Source: Alcanivorax sp. S6407
GTDB lineage: Bacteria > Pseudomonadota > Gammaproteobacteria > Pseudomonadales > Alcanivoracaceae
Length of the DNA: 64,000 nucleotides
Direction of reading: 5' to 3'
NCBI RefSeq assembly: GCF_023016115.1
Contig: NZ_JALKBH010000002.1
Location: 892,624 to 956,623 of the forward strand
Shown here: piece after piece, positions 34,810 through 44,702 of the stretch
How the letters are laid out: every line of letters begins with the position of its first letter
How positions within the stretch are numbered: position 1 is the stretch's first letter
Program-made: the position numbers and the translations under genes
Notes under the pieces: generated by a model
What the model was told of the DNA's origin: nothing
Database searches by the model: none
Seen by the model: the letters and a program-made list of their open reading frames with translations, nothing else

Positions 34810-36525
34810 ATGAACATGATGTTGAACAAGAAAGCCCTGGCAGTGGCCATCGCCGCAGCCACCCTGGCTGCCTGTGGCGGCAGCAACAGCAACAATGACG
34901 CAGCCGCTGAAGACGGCGTCGCCGGCGCCAAAGTGACCCGTCTTGCCACCATCCCCAAGGGGGCCGAGCTGACCGGCATCGAGGTCAGCCCCAACGGGGA
35001 AGTCTTCTTTAATATTCAGCATCCCTCCGACACCCTGCCCAATGGGGAAGACAAGGCCGCCGTCGGCGCCTGGATCGGTGTGGACATCCAGAACCTGCCC
35101 ACCGATCTGGAGCCGGTTAGCGTACCAGACCCGGAATCCGTTGAAGCCATGACCACTCGCGTCGCCACCGGCCGCTATCAGGTACTGGGCCGTGAAGGCG
35201 CCACCTTTGCCGGCGGCCTGCCATTTGGCCTCGGTCACATCGTCAGCGGCGACGGCAACAGCTCCGTGAAGCAATCCAACAACCCGGACTTCAATGCCTT
35301 CATCGCCACCGATGAAGAAGGCAACAACGGTTATCTGTTCACCGCCTGGGAAGATCGCCCCGGCGGCATGAGCCGCATGGAGCTGAGCAAGGTTGATGAT
35401 GAGTGGTTCGTAAACAGCGCCATGAACATCGACTTCTCTGGCGTGAAAGGCACCATGATCAACTGCTTCGGCAGCGTCTCTCCGTGGGGCACCCCGCTGA
35501 CGTCCGAAGAAAACTACGAAGCCGAAAATACTGCCCACTGGAACGACAGCAGCTATTCCGGCGGTTACCCCAGCTACGGCGACGTGCAGAAAATCCAGGA
35601 CTATCTGGGTGGCACCTTCCCGAACCCGTATGACTACGGCTACATCGTGGAAATCACCAACCCTACCGATGCCGCGCCGGTACCGGTGAAGCACTTCACC
35701 CTGGGCCGCGTTGCCCACGAAAACCCGATCATCATGCCTGACGAGAAGACCGTCTACCTGACCGATGATGGCGGCCACAAGGGCTTCTACAAGTTTGTGG
35801 CAGACACCGCCGGAGACCTGTCTTCCGGCACCATGTATGCGGCCAAGGCAACCCAGGACGATGAAACCGACAGCAGCATCGCCGGCTTTGACCTGGAATG
35901 GATTGCACTGGGCACCAGCACCAATGCCACCCTGGAAGCGGCCATTGATGAGTACGATGACATTGATGAAGGTGACTTCGTCGCCGACGCCAACAGCTAC
36001 ATCACCGACCAGCAGATCAACGACTGGGCAGAGAGCAAGCTGAACCAGGATCTGGACGGCATGAACGGCATTGCCTCTTCACCGTTCGCGGATGATCGCG
36101 TCGCTTTCCTGGAAACCCTGAAAGCCGCAGAAGCCCTGAGTGCAACCGTCGAGTTCAACAAGATGGAAGGCATCAACATCAACTACGAAGGCGCCAAGAG
36201 CGGCAGCATTCCGTACATGTACGTGGGCCTGACCGACATCACCGGTGCCATGACCGACGATGCCGGCGACATCCAGGTATCCGGCAACCCCTGTGGCATC
36301 ATGTACCGCCTGCCACTGGAAGCGGACTTCAACGTCAGCCGCATGGATCCGGTGGTAGCGGGTGGTCCGTATGACAGCGGCGCCACCGGCAGCCAGTGTT
36401 CCGATGACAACGTGTCCCGTCCGGACAACGTTTACGTTCTCAATGACGGCCGTGTACTCATGGGTGAAGACACCAGCAAGCACGTGAACAACATGCTGTG
36501 GATCTACAACCCGGAAGGCGAATAA
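34810..36525 (+). CDS. phoX: PhoX-family phosphatase (DUF839), lipoprotein
   Basis: The 571-aa protein has a lipobox (TLAACGG) in place of the more usual Tat signal, and the DUF839/PhoX propeller: GLPFGLGHI, INCFGSVSPWGTPLTSEE with the conserved glutamates, LGRVAHENPIIMPDEKTVYLTDDG, and RPDNVYVLNDGRVLMGED near the C-terminus. PhoX enzymes are calcium/iron-dependent monoesterases of the periplasm. The acidic composition suits a calcium enzyme. It follows the diheme lipoprotein gene. Start at 34810 (MNMMLNKKAL) is preceded by GTGGGAAG. Confidence 0.88.
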   Translation: MNMMLNKKALAVAIAAATLAACGGSNSNNDAAAEDGVAGAKVTRLATIPKGAELTGIEVSPNGEVFFNIQHPSDTLPNGEDKAAVGAWIGVDIQNLPTDLEPVSVPDPESVEAMTTRVATGRYQVLGREGATFAGGLPFGLGHIVSGDGNSSVKQSNNPDFNAFIATDEEGNNGYLFTAWEDRPGGMSRMELSKVDDEWFVNSAMNIDFSGVKGTMINCFGSVSPWGTPLTSEENYEAENTAHWNDSSYSGGYPSYGDVQKIQDYLGGTFPNPYDYGYIVEITNPTDAAPVPVKHFTLGRVAHENPIIMPDEKTVYLTDDGGHKGFYKFVADTAGDLSSGTMYAAKATQDDETDSSIAGFDLEWIALGTSTNATLEAAIDEYDDIDEGDFVADANSYITDQQINDWAESKLNQDLDGMNGIASSPFADDRVAFLETLKAAEALSATVEFNKMEGININYEGAKSGSIPYMYVGLTDITGAMTDDAGDIQVSGNPCGIMYRLPLEADFNVSRMDPVVAGGPYDSGATGSQCSDDNVSRPDNVYVLNDGRVLMGEDTSKHVNNMLWIYNPEGE

Positions 36526-36535
36526 TCCGCTAAAA

Positions 36536-36887
36536 GCAACACGCCTTACGCAACATGCGAACGGCGGAACCGGAAGGGCAGCACAGAAAGAGAGAGCCTG
36601 CCTGCAGGCGACAATCTTGCTGCCCCACCCCGGAAAAAAGATTTATCGCGGGTTTGCGGGAATCTGCTGCTCCAGCGTTTTACTCCGCCCTGAGTGAGAT
36701 TGATGCCATGAGGGCAACGAAGGGGGTTTTGATCCCGGGTTTTGTTCGCCCCTCCAGTGGGGCTCCTAAAACAAGATCAGCAAGAACAGCATCACTCAGC
36801 AATTCGCGCTCAGAGACCTCTGTGACCTCTGTGGTAAATCCGCTTTTGATCTTTGCGTGTTGCGTGATGCATGAAGCGTGTAGCGGC
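36536..36887. repeat. Inverted pair of 7-bp arrays, ACGCAAC type, around a 290-bp non-coding segment
   Basis: Left arm 36536-36563 has four heptamers (GCAACAC, GCCTTAC, GCAACAT, GCGAACG), starting 11 bases after the phoX stop. Right arm 36853-36887 has five (TTGCGTG, TTGCGTG, ATGCATG, AAGCGTG, TAGCGGC). The interior holds a degenerate REP copy (about 36589-36612) and a doublet of a 9-bp word, GACCTCTGTGACCTCTGTGG at 36817-36836, but no credible gene. CGCTTTTGATCTT just before the right arm also precedes the array at 12496. Confidence 0.8.
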
Positions 36888-36932
36888 CGCAGAGCGGCCA
36901 AAAAAAACGCCCCGCGATGCGGGGCGTTTTTG
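36885..36932. terminator. GC hairpin plus Rho-independent terminator after purA
   Basis: A stem ACGCCCCGC / GCGGGGCGT (36906-36926) is flanked by A-run and T-run, giving a bidirectional terminator for purA and the phoX side. Immediately next to it, GGCCGCAGAGCGGCC (36885-36899) forms a second hairpin that recurs next to other arrays at 40245 and 58704. Confidence 0.85.
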
Positions 36933-36946
36933 TTATCGCTTCAACT

Positions 36947-38382
<1,436 letters not shown>

Positions 38383-38386
38383 AATT

Positions 38387-39559
38387 CTATAAGTCCTGAA
38401 TGACCCAGCCGTTATCACCCTGTACCAGCTTGCGCTGGCAACCGAGTACTTGCGGGTCGTTGTCTGCGCCCGGCAGGGCCAGCACGACTCTTTCACCCTG
38501 TTCGCGCAGAGCGGCCACGCTGGCGGCGAAGTCCGCGTTGCGCAATGAACCTTCGGCCAGAATGCCATCGCAGGCATCCGCCTGAACCCGGGAGGCCAGC
38601 ATCTTCAGGTCAGCACTGAAGCCGGTGGCAGGACGGGCACGACCAAACACTTCACCAATGTGGTCATAGCGACCGCCCTTGGCCAGCGGCTCGCTTTCGC
38701 CGGGCAGGTAGGCGGCAAACACACAGCCGGTATGGTAGTGGTAACCGCGCAGCTCACCCAGATCCAGATGCAGGTTGACGCCTTTCGCGTCCAGCACCTC
38801 GACCAGTTCGGTCAGTTCGCCCAGCGCCTCCAGCGCCGCCGGGAAATCTCCCAGCAAGGTTCGGGCCTGTTCCAGTACCGCGGCACCGCCAGCCAGCCAG
38901 GGCAAAGCCAGCAGCGCCTCGCCGGCCTTGCCGGGAAGGTCGCGCTCGCTGACAAAGGTCTCCAGCTCGACCCGCGCCTTGCGCACGAAGATATCTTCCA
39001 GCTGGTACTGCTCCGCTTCGCTGAGCTGACAGGCTCCCAGCAGACCGCGGAACAGACCCACATGGCCCAGATCCAGCACAATGGTCTGATCGAGACCGGC
39101 CAGGCGCAGGGTTTCCAGCAACAGGGTGATCACTTCCAGATCACTGTCGCTACCGGCATGGCCAAACAGTTCCACGCCAATCTGGTAAGGGAGACGGGTA
39201 CCACCCGCCACAGCCGGGCGGGTACGCAGTGCGCTGGAGCAATAACACAGCCGGGTGGGCGCACTCTGGCGCAGACTGTGGGCATCCATCCGTGCCACCT
39301 GGGGAGTGATATCGGCGCGCACCCCCATCAGGCGACCGGTGAGCTGGTCAGTGATCTTGAAGGTTTCCCGCTCCAGATCACGGCCTGCGCCGTTGAGCAG
39401 GGACTCGAGAAACTCGATCAGCGGCGGGAACACCAGTTCGTAACCCCACTGCTGATACAGATCCAGTGTACGGCGGCGCAGTTGTTCAATTGCGCGGGCC
39501 CGGCCGGGGAGAACCTCTTCTACCCCGTCGGGCAGCAGCCACTGTGCTTCCTGATTCAT
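38387..39559 (-). CDS. hisZ: ATP phosphoribosyltransferase regulatory subunit
   Basis: HisZ is a catalytically inactive histidyl-tRNA-synthetase paralogue that activates short-form HisG. The 390-aa protein has class II motifs in altered form: LPDGVEEVLPGRARAIEQLR, RADITPQVARMD (motif 2 region) and GGRYDHIGEVFGRARPATGFS. The start at 39559 (MNQEAQWLLPDGV) matches the family. It sits between DUF2065 and purA. Confidence 0.95.
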   Translation of the reverse strand: MNQEAQWLLPDGVEEVLPGRARAIEQLRRRTLDLYQQWGYELVFPPLIEFLESLLNGAGRDLERETFKITDQLTGRLMGVRADITPQVARMDAHSLRQSAPTRLCYCSSALRTRPAVAGGTRLPYQIGVELFGHAGSDSDLEVITLLLETLRLAGLDQTIVLDLGHVGLFRGLLGACQLSEAEQYQLEDIFVRKARVELETFVSERDLPGKAGEALLALPWLAGGAAVLEQARTLLGDFPAALEALGELTELVEVLDAKGVNLHLDLGELRGYHYHTGCVFAAYLPGESEPLAKGGRYDHIGEVFGRARPATGFSADLKMLASRVQADACDGILAEGSLRNADFAASVAALREQGERVVLALPGADNDPQVLGCQRKLVQGDNGWVIQDL

Positions 39560-39626
39560 TCGTTCACCATGTTCGGGTGTTGAAAATGCCGTCACCGACC
39601 TTTCCACTTCGCCGTGAAGTCAGATC

Positions 39627-39812
39627 CTACAGACCTGCCAACAGGCCGGCGCCGAGTAACATCAGCACCAGCCCAAGAATTCTCAATGTGCGTCCGGGCA
39701 TTCCCGCCACCTGCAGCGCTGCCGCACGGGCACGCTCCGGGGCCAGAAACAGTGGAATGCCTTCAATGACCAACACCAGGCACAACGCCTTGATCAACAA
39801 GGAAAAATCCAT
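39627..39812 (-). CDS. DUF2065 membrane protein
   Basis: This 61-aa protein has two hydrophobic helices separated by PLFLAPERAR and is the YjeT-type protein usually found between hflC and hisZ. The start at 39812 (MDFSLLIKAL) has AGGA upstream; a much longer open frame continues through REP and array DNA and is not real. Function unknown. Confidence 0.85.
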   Translation of the reverse strand: MDFSLLIKALCLVLVIEGIPLFLAPERARAAALQVAGMPGRTLRILGLVLMLLGAGLLAGL

Positions 39813-39957
39813 CATTCCTGCCAGACAACAGCCACAAAAAAACCGGGAGCATTGCCCCCGGTTGCGGCATTCTACCACGGGTTCCCGGTATCTGACAGGT
39901 TCCTGAGCACCGGACTGGCCACAGCGCTCCAGCCCCTGCCCAGCGGAAATACCCGCT

Positions 39958-40172
39958 GTAGGAGCTTGCCTGCAAGCGATCCGAGCCTGAGCGAGGTAAG
40001 GATTCCAGAAGCGGGTTTCGAGTAACGAGTTTCGAAAACCTGAAACCGCTGGAAAGGAACCCGGTTTGAGGTTTTGCCTTTCGAAACTCGTCTCTCGCAA
40101 CTCGAAACTCATGACCTCGCCGAGGCTCGGATCGCCTGCAGGCATACCCTGACGAGCACAGAGGGCTCCTAC
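39958..40172. repeat. Composite REP plus 7-bp array element between hflC and DUF2065
   Basis: From outside in: REP arm 39958-39980; GATCCGAGCCTGAGCGAGG (about 39979-39997) paired with CCTCGCCGAGGCTCGGATC (about 40115-40133); GGTAAGGATTCCAGAAGCGG; then array 40013-40040 (GGGTTTC, GAGTAAC, GAGTTTC, GAAAACC) paired with 40079-40113 (TTTCGAA, ACTCGTC, TCTCGCA, ACTCGAA, ACTCATG). The right REP arm is split by a short insertion (40131-40145 and 40164-40172). A near copy occurs at 58518-58700 and half of one at 57143-57214. Confidence 0.85.
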
Positions 40173-40214
40173 GGCCCAATTTCTGACGCAGGAGTTGTCA
40201 GCACGCGAGGGGTC

Positions 40215-40249
40215 TCGCGTGTTGCGTGTTGCCTGACGCGTGTTGCAGC
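40215..40249. repeat. 7-bp array, TTGCGTG type, next to hflC terminator
   Basis: Five heptamers (TCGCGTG, TTGCGTG, TTGCCTG, ACGCGTG, TTGCAGC) run directly into the hairpin GCAGCCGCAGAGCGGCC at 40245-40261, just as at 36853-36899. Confidence 0.8.
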
Positions 40250-40264
40250 CGCAGAGCGGCCCAC

Positions 40265-40294
40265 AAAAAAGCCCCGCCAGAGCGGGGCTTTTTT
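40265..40294. terminator. Rho-independent terminator after hflC
   Basis: AAAAAAGCCCCGC (40265-40277) pairs perfectly with GCGGGGCTTTTTT (40282-40294). The T-run on the minus strand ends the hfq-hflX-hflK-hflC message. Confidence 0.9.
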
Positions 40295-40308
40295 GTGGGC
40301 CGGGACGA

Positions 40309-41370
40309 TTACTGCCCTTTGGCTCCCTTCATATAGCGGAAGAAGTCGCTGTCGGGCTCCAGGATCATCACGTCTTCCGGATCCTTGAAGCTCTCCTTGT
40401 AGGCCTGCAGGCTGCGATAGAAGCGGAAGAACTCCTTGTCCTGATTGTAGGCCCCGGCGTAGATGGATGCCGCCTGGGCATCACCCTCACCGCGGATCGC
40501 CTGGGACTTGCGGTAGGCGTCAGCCAGGATCTCGGTGCGCTGACGGTCGGCGCCAGCACGGATCTTCTCCGCTTCCTCACGGCCCTGGGAACGGTGCGCG
40601 GCGGCATCACGCTGACGCTCGGCGCGCATGCGGTCAAATACCCTGCCACGCACCTGATCCGGCCAGTCCACCTGCTTCACGCGGATATCCACCACTTCGA
40701 TACCCAGATCTTCCATGGTGGACTTGTTCACCTCTTCACGAACCTGATCCATCAATGCTTCGCGCTGATCGGAAGCGGCGCCCTGATCTGCCATGGCTTG
40801 CTGCGCTTCACCACTGTCATCAGTCTTGCTCAGAATCGACTCATCCAACTGATCCGCGGGCACTTCCGTGGTTTCTCCGGTGGCCGGGTCACGAATGATC
40901 GCCTTGCCATCTTCCACCGACTCCACGTCGCTTTCGCCGGCCACCACCTGAAATACGGTGCGCGAGGCAAACTCGTTACGCAGGGCTTCGTTCACACGCG
41001 GGTCCAGCAGCTGACGGGCACGGTCTTCCATGATCTGCGGATTGGAAGAGCCACCGCCGACGCTAACGATATAGCGCTGCACGTTATTGATCCGCCATAC
41101 CACGAAGGCATCCACATTGAGCAGCTTCTTCTCGGCAGTGAGGAACGCCTGAGTGGGCACATCATAGACCAGAGCACGGCCATCCACTTTCACCACTTCC
41201 GACACCAACGGCCATTTGAAATAAATGCCCGGGTCCATATCTGCCAGTTCGATACGGCTGAACTGCTTGAGTACGGCTTTTTCGGTCTGCTTCACAATGT
41301 AGAAGGAATCCAGTGCCAACAAAGCCACCAGACCTGCTGCCAGAAGCGCGACCCATCCTCGATTATTCAT
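40309..41370 (-). CDS. hflC: FtsH-protease modulator HflC
   Basis: HflC with HflK forms a large membrane complex that cages FtsH. The 353-aa protein has one N-terminal transmembrane helix (about 5-26) and an SPFH/prohibitin domain (about 27-290) with GIEVVDIRVKQVDWPDQV and EAEKIRAGADRQRTEILADAYRK. A charged insertion (about 146-206) interrupts the SPFH domain at a place where the E. coli protein also has extra residues. Its ATG overlaps the hflK stop (TAATG). Confidence 0.95.
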   Translation of the reverse strand: MNNRGWVALLAAGLVALLALDSFYIVKQTEKAVLKQFSRIELADMDPGIYFKWPLVSEVVKVDGRALVYDVPTQAFLTAEKKLLNVDAFVVWRINNVQRYIVSVGGGSSNPQIMEDRARQLLDPRVNEALRNEFASRTVFQVVAGESDVESVEDGKAIIRDPATGETTEVPADQLDESILSKTDDSGEAQQAMADQGAASDQREALMDQVREEVNKSTMEDLGIEVVDIRVKQVDWPDQVRGRVFDRMRAERQRDAAAHRSQGREEAEKIRAGADRQRTEILADAYRKSQAIRGEGDAQAASIYAGAYNQDKEFFRFYRSLQAYKESFKDPEDVMILEPDSDFFRYMKGAKGQ

Positions 41371-42536
41371 TAGCGCAACCCCTGGTTCTGTGTGCTGTAC
41401 AGACTGCGGCTACCACTGCGACCGCTGCCCCCGTCATCGGCACCGGCACTGGCCGGCGTATTGCTGGAGGGGCGTGTCTGGGAACCACTGTCTCCCGCCT
41501 TGGCAGCGTTATTCTTCATCAGCTGCTCAAGCGGCAGGTAGATCAGGCTGTTGCCCTTCTCCACATCCACCAGCACTTTGCTGGTGGAACCAAACACCTG
41601 GGTCATGGTTTCCAGGTAGAGACGCTCACGGGTCACATCCGGCGCCTTGCGATATTCGGTCAACAGGTCGGTAAAGCGATCCGCATCACCACTGGCACGG
41701 TCTACAACCTGCTGCTTGTAGGCTTCCGCTTCTTCGGTCACGCGCTGGGCTTCACCTCGGGCCTGGGGAATCACCGCGTTGCGATAGGCTTCGGCCTCAT
41801 TGCGGAAGCGGTCTTCATCTTCCTTGGCCTTGGATACGTCATCGAAGGCATCACGCACCGCATTCGGCGCTTCGGTCTTGTCCAGCACCACCTGACGCAG
41901 TACCAGGCCGGTATCGTAACGGTTCAGGTATTCCGCCAGACGCTCACGAACCTGCACCGGAATGGCTTCCCGGTTGTCCTTGAGCACGTCATCCATTGAG
42001 GAGGCACCCACTACGTGACGCAGGGCCGAGCTGGTAGCGTGCTCCAGAATGGCTTCCGGCTGGGCCACTTTCAGCAGGAACGGGCGCGGATCCAGCACCT
42101 GGTACTGCACCTGAAGGGTCACACTGACGATATTGGTGTCCTTGGTGAGCATCTCTTCGGTGATTTCAAAGCGACGGTTCTGGCCCACATCCACCTTTTC
42201 AAACTGTTCGAAAATCGGCGCACGCCAGTTCAGGCCCGGCTCCACGATGCGATCGAACTTGCCGAAACGCAGCACCACGGCGCGCTCGCGCTGATCCACC
42301 TGGAAAGTGCCCACGGCGATGTACACCAGCGCCGCCACCACGATACCGATCACGATCACTGGCCAGGGGGAACCGCCACCGCTGCTGCCACCGCTACCGC
42401 CGCCCTTGCTGCCAAAGACGTTGTTGATCTTGTCCTTGAGATTCTTCAGAGCTTCATCAAGATCCGGCGGACCTTGGTCACCGCCACCACCCCAGGGGTC
42501 TTTCGGCTTGTTGCCGCCGGGTTCATTCCACGCCAT
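41370..42536 (-). CDS. hflK: FtsH-protease modulator HflK
   Basis: The 388-aa partner of HflC has a glycine-rich cytoplasmic N-terminus (MAWNEPGGNKPKDPWGG), one transmembrane helix (about 57-77, VIVIGIVVAALVYIAVG) and an SPFH domain with TKDTNIVSVTLQVQYQV and EAEAYRNAVIPQARGEAQR. The serine/glycine-rich tail is typical. GGAG lies 7 bases before the ATG at 42536. Confidence 0.95.
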   Translation of the reverse strand: MAWNEPGGNKPKDPWGGGGDQGPPDLDEALKNLKDKINNVFGSKGGGSGGSSGGGSPWPVIVIGIVVAALVYIAVGTFQVDQRERAVVLRFGKFDRIVEPGLNWRAPIFEQFEKVDVGQNRRFEITEEMLTKDTNIVSVTLQVQYQVLDPRPFLLKVAQPEAILEHATSSALRHVVGASSMDDVLKDNREAIPVQVRERLAEYLNRYDTGLVLRQVVLDKTEAPNAVRDAFDDVSKAKEDEDRFRNEAEAYRNAVIPQARGEAQRVTEEAEAYKQQVVDRASGDADRFTDLLTEYRKAPDVTRERLYLETMTQVFGSTSKVLVDVEKGNSLIYLPLEQLMKNNAAKAGDSGSQTRPSSNTPASAGADDGGSGRSGSRSLYSTQNQGLR

Positions 42537-42581
42537 GTAGGTCTCCAATCCGTTCGGGCTGTGCGCCCTCCGGCATTTACG

Positions 42582-43964
42582 TTATCCCGCCTTCGGCGAG
42601 CGTTCTGAATTGTAGGAAGGGCTTTCTTCCCCTGCAACCGAACCCGCACCCTCTTCTGGCGCAGGTACTACCAATTCTTCTTCACGCAGACCCTGCTCAC
42701 GCAACAGGCGCTCGAAATGCACCCGGTTAACGTTGATGCGCAGCAGCATGCTGCCATCCATCGCAGCCTGCTCATCCAGCACTTCGCCGGCCTCGTGCAG
42801 GCGGGCGCGCAGTCGACCGGCATGGGCAGGCAGACGCACCCAGCAATCGACCCAACCCGCAGCCAAACGTTCCGCAATGGCCTCAAAAAGCAGATCAAAA
42901 CCGTCACCGGTCTGGGCTGAAATCCACACTCGCCAGGGCTGACCATGCTCATCACGATCGATGCGCGGCGCCTCGCCCAGGTTGTCCACCTTATTGTAGA
43001 CGTGCAGCACCGGCAGCTTGTCGCCACCGATTTCTTCCAGCACTTCGTTGACCGCTTCCACGTTGCTGTCGCGCTCCTCGGCACTGCAATCTGTCACATG
43101 CAGCAGCAAGGTCGCGTTAACGGTTTCTTCCAGGGTTGCCCGGAATGCCTGCACCAGGCGGTGGGGCAAATGGCGGATAAAACCCACGGTGTCGGCCAGA
43201 ATGGCAGGGCCGACGCCGGGCACTTTTACCTTGCGCAGGGTCGGATCCAGGGTGGCGAACAACTGGTCCGCCACATACACATCACCGGTGGTGATGGCAT
43301 TGAACAAGGTGGACTTGCCGGCATTGGTGTAACCCACCAGCGAGATCAGCGGGGTTTCTGAACGCTGCCGGGCCCGACGCCCCTGGGCACGCTGCTTACG
43401 CACCTTGTCCAGTTTCGATTCGATGGCGCGAATGCGGTCACGCAGCAGACGGCGGTCAGTCTCCAGCTGGGTTTCACCCGGGCCACGCAGGCCGATACCG
43501 CCTTTCTGACGCTCAAGGTGAGTCCAGCCCCGCACCAGCCGGGTGGAAAGATGGCGCAGCTGGGCCAGCTCGACCTGAAGCACCCCTTCATGGGTGCGGG
43601 CGCGCTGGGCAAAGATATCCAGAATCAGGCCAGTGCGATCCAGCACCCGGCACTTGACCGCGCGCTCCAGATTACGTTCCTGGGCAGGACTGAGGGCATG
43701 ATTGAACAGCACCACATCGGCCTCGTGATCCTTGACCAACTGGGCCAGCTCATCGCTCTTGCCTGTACCGATAAAGAGAGCCGGATCCGGGCGGTCGCGC
43801 TTGCCAGTGAGCTCCACCACCGGCTCCACACCGCTGGAGGTCACCAGATGATGAAATTCGTCCAGATCTTCACGCCCCATGGCATCCGGAAGGTCCATGT
43901 GGACCAGGATGGCCTTCTCTCCGGCGCCCGTGCGCGACTGTTCTGTACGATCAAATAAGTCCAT
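42582..43964 (-). CDS. hflX: Ribosome-splitting GTPase HflX
   Basis: HflX is a GTPase that splits stalled 70S ribosomes. The 460-aa protein has the N-terminal nucleotide-binding domain (VLFNHALSPAQERNLERA), a coiled linker (LETDRRLLRDRIRAIESKLDKV) and the GTPase domain with G1 GYTNAGKS, G3 DTVGF and G4 NKVD. The C-terminal tail is acidic. The start MDLFDRTEQS at 43964 is preceded by AGG. Confidence 0.95.
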   Translation of the reverse strand: MDLFDRTEQSRTGAGEKAILVHMDLPDAMGREDLDEFHHLVTSSGVEPVVELTGKRDRPDPALFIGTGKSDELAQLVKDHEADVVLFNHALSPAQERNLERAVKCRVLDRTGLILDIFAQRARTHEGVLQVELAQLRHLSTRLVRGWTHLERQKGGIGLRGPGETQLETDRRLLRDRIRAIESKLDKVRKQRAQGRRARQRSETPLISLVGYTNAGKSTLFNAITTGDVYVADQLFATLDPTLRKVKVPGVGPAILADTVGFIRHLPHRLVQAFRATLEETVNATLLLHVTDCSAEERDSNVEAVNEVLEEIGGDKLPVLHVYNKVDNLGEAPRIDRDEHGQPWRVWISAQTGDGFDLLFEAIAERLAAGWVDCWVRLPAHAGRLRARLHEAGEVLDEQAAMDGSMLLRINVNRVHFERLLREQGLREEELVVPAPEEGAGSVAGEESPSYNSERSPKAG

Positions 43965-44104
43965 AGAGACCTGATATGGGGATGAATGTGCCGATTGTAA
44001 ACCAGCGTGGCCAAAAAGGCAGGGAACATCACGCGCCTGGGCCATGTATCGGCATATTTGGGCTGAAAGGGCCTGTTTCAAGTTGCCAGACAACGTTTTC
44101 TGAC

Positions 44105-44151
44105 TGCGGCCGCAACGCGGCCCACAAAAAAGGCCACCCGGAGGTGGCCTT
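44105..44151 (-). terminator. Terminator after hfq
   Basis: AAGGCCACC (44130-44138) pairs with GGTGGCCTT (44143-44151) and is followed on the minus strand by a TTTTTT run. GCGGCCGCAACGCGGCCC at 44105-44122 forms a further hairpin of the kind seen at 36885 and 40245. Confidence 0.85.
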
Positions 44152-44172
44152 CTTTACCGAGAGCGGTACGGC

Positions 44173-44457
44173 TTACTGGTTGCCGTAGCCCTCACCGGCG
44201 GGTGCTGCCGTGCCACCGTTACCCGCGGCCATGGCCGGGTTACCACCGGCGCGGGGGTTACGGGCAGGCACCACGGTAGAAATGGCGTGCTTGTAAACCA
44301 TCTGACTGACAGCGTTCTTCAACAGAACCACGTACTGGTCAAATGACTCGATCTGGCCCTGCAGCTTGATGCCGTTCACCAGAAAGATTGAAACCGGAAT
44401 CCGTTCCTTACGCAAAGCGTTCAGGAAAGGGTCTTGTAAAGAATGCCCCTTAGACAT
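44173..44457 (-). CDS. hfq: RNA chaperone Hfq
   Basis: Hfq pairs small RNAs with mRNAs. The 94-aa protein starts [34 protein letters not shown], with Sm1 and Sm2 motifs ([15 protein letters not shown]), and a glycine/alanine-rich tail. AAGGAG lies upstream of ATG 44457. Confidence 0.98.
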   Translation of the reverse strand: MSKGHSLQDPFLNALRKERIPVSIFLVNGIKLQGQIESFDQYVVLLKNAVSQMVYKHAISTVVPARNPRAGGNPAMAAGNGGTAAPAGEGYGNQ

Positions 44458-44702
44458 GGCAAGTCTCCTTGAGAAATCACAGTAAAAAGTAGTGCCCAAC
44501 ACTTCGGGCAATCAGCGCGGTTTGTGACAGTGAAACCGTCCCGAACGGCCACTGCCTGCCTGATCCGCAATCAGACATCTTTTTCGTCAACAACCCGGAA
44601 AAATGGTTCCAGATCCGACCTATATGGGATGGCGAAACCTGATTTCAAGATCCCCAGCCCCCAATTCATTGGCATTATAGACCAAAAAGTCAGCACTCGG
44701 CT

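Noticed and set aside
36680-36901. 73-aa minus-strand frame containing TTEVTEVSERELL
   Set aside because: The motif is just translated 9-bp repeat; the frame crosses an array and a hairpin and has no ribosome-binding site.
39816-40145. N-terminal extension of the DUF2065 gene to 172 aa
   Set aside because: The added residues are translated REP and heptamer repeats; the conserved protein starts at 39812 with a proper ribosome-binding site.
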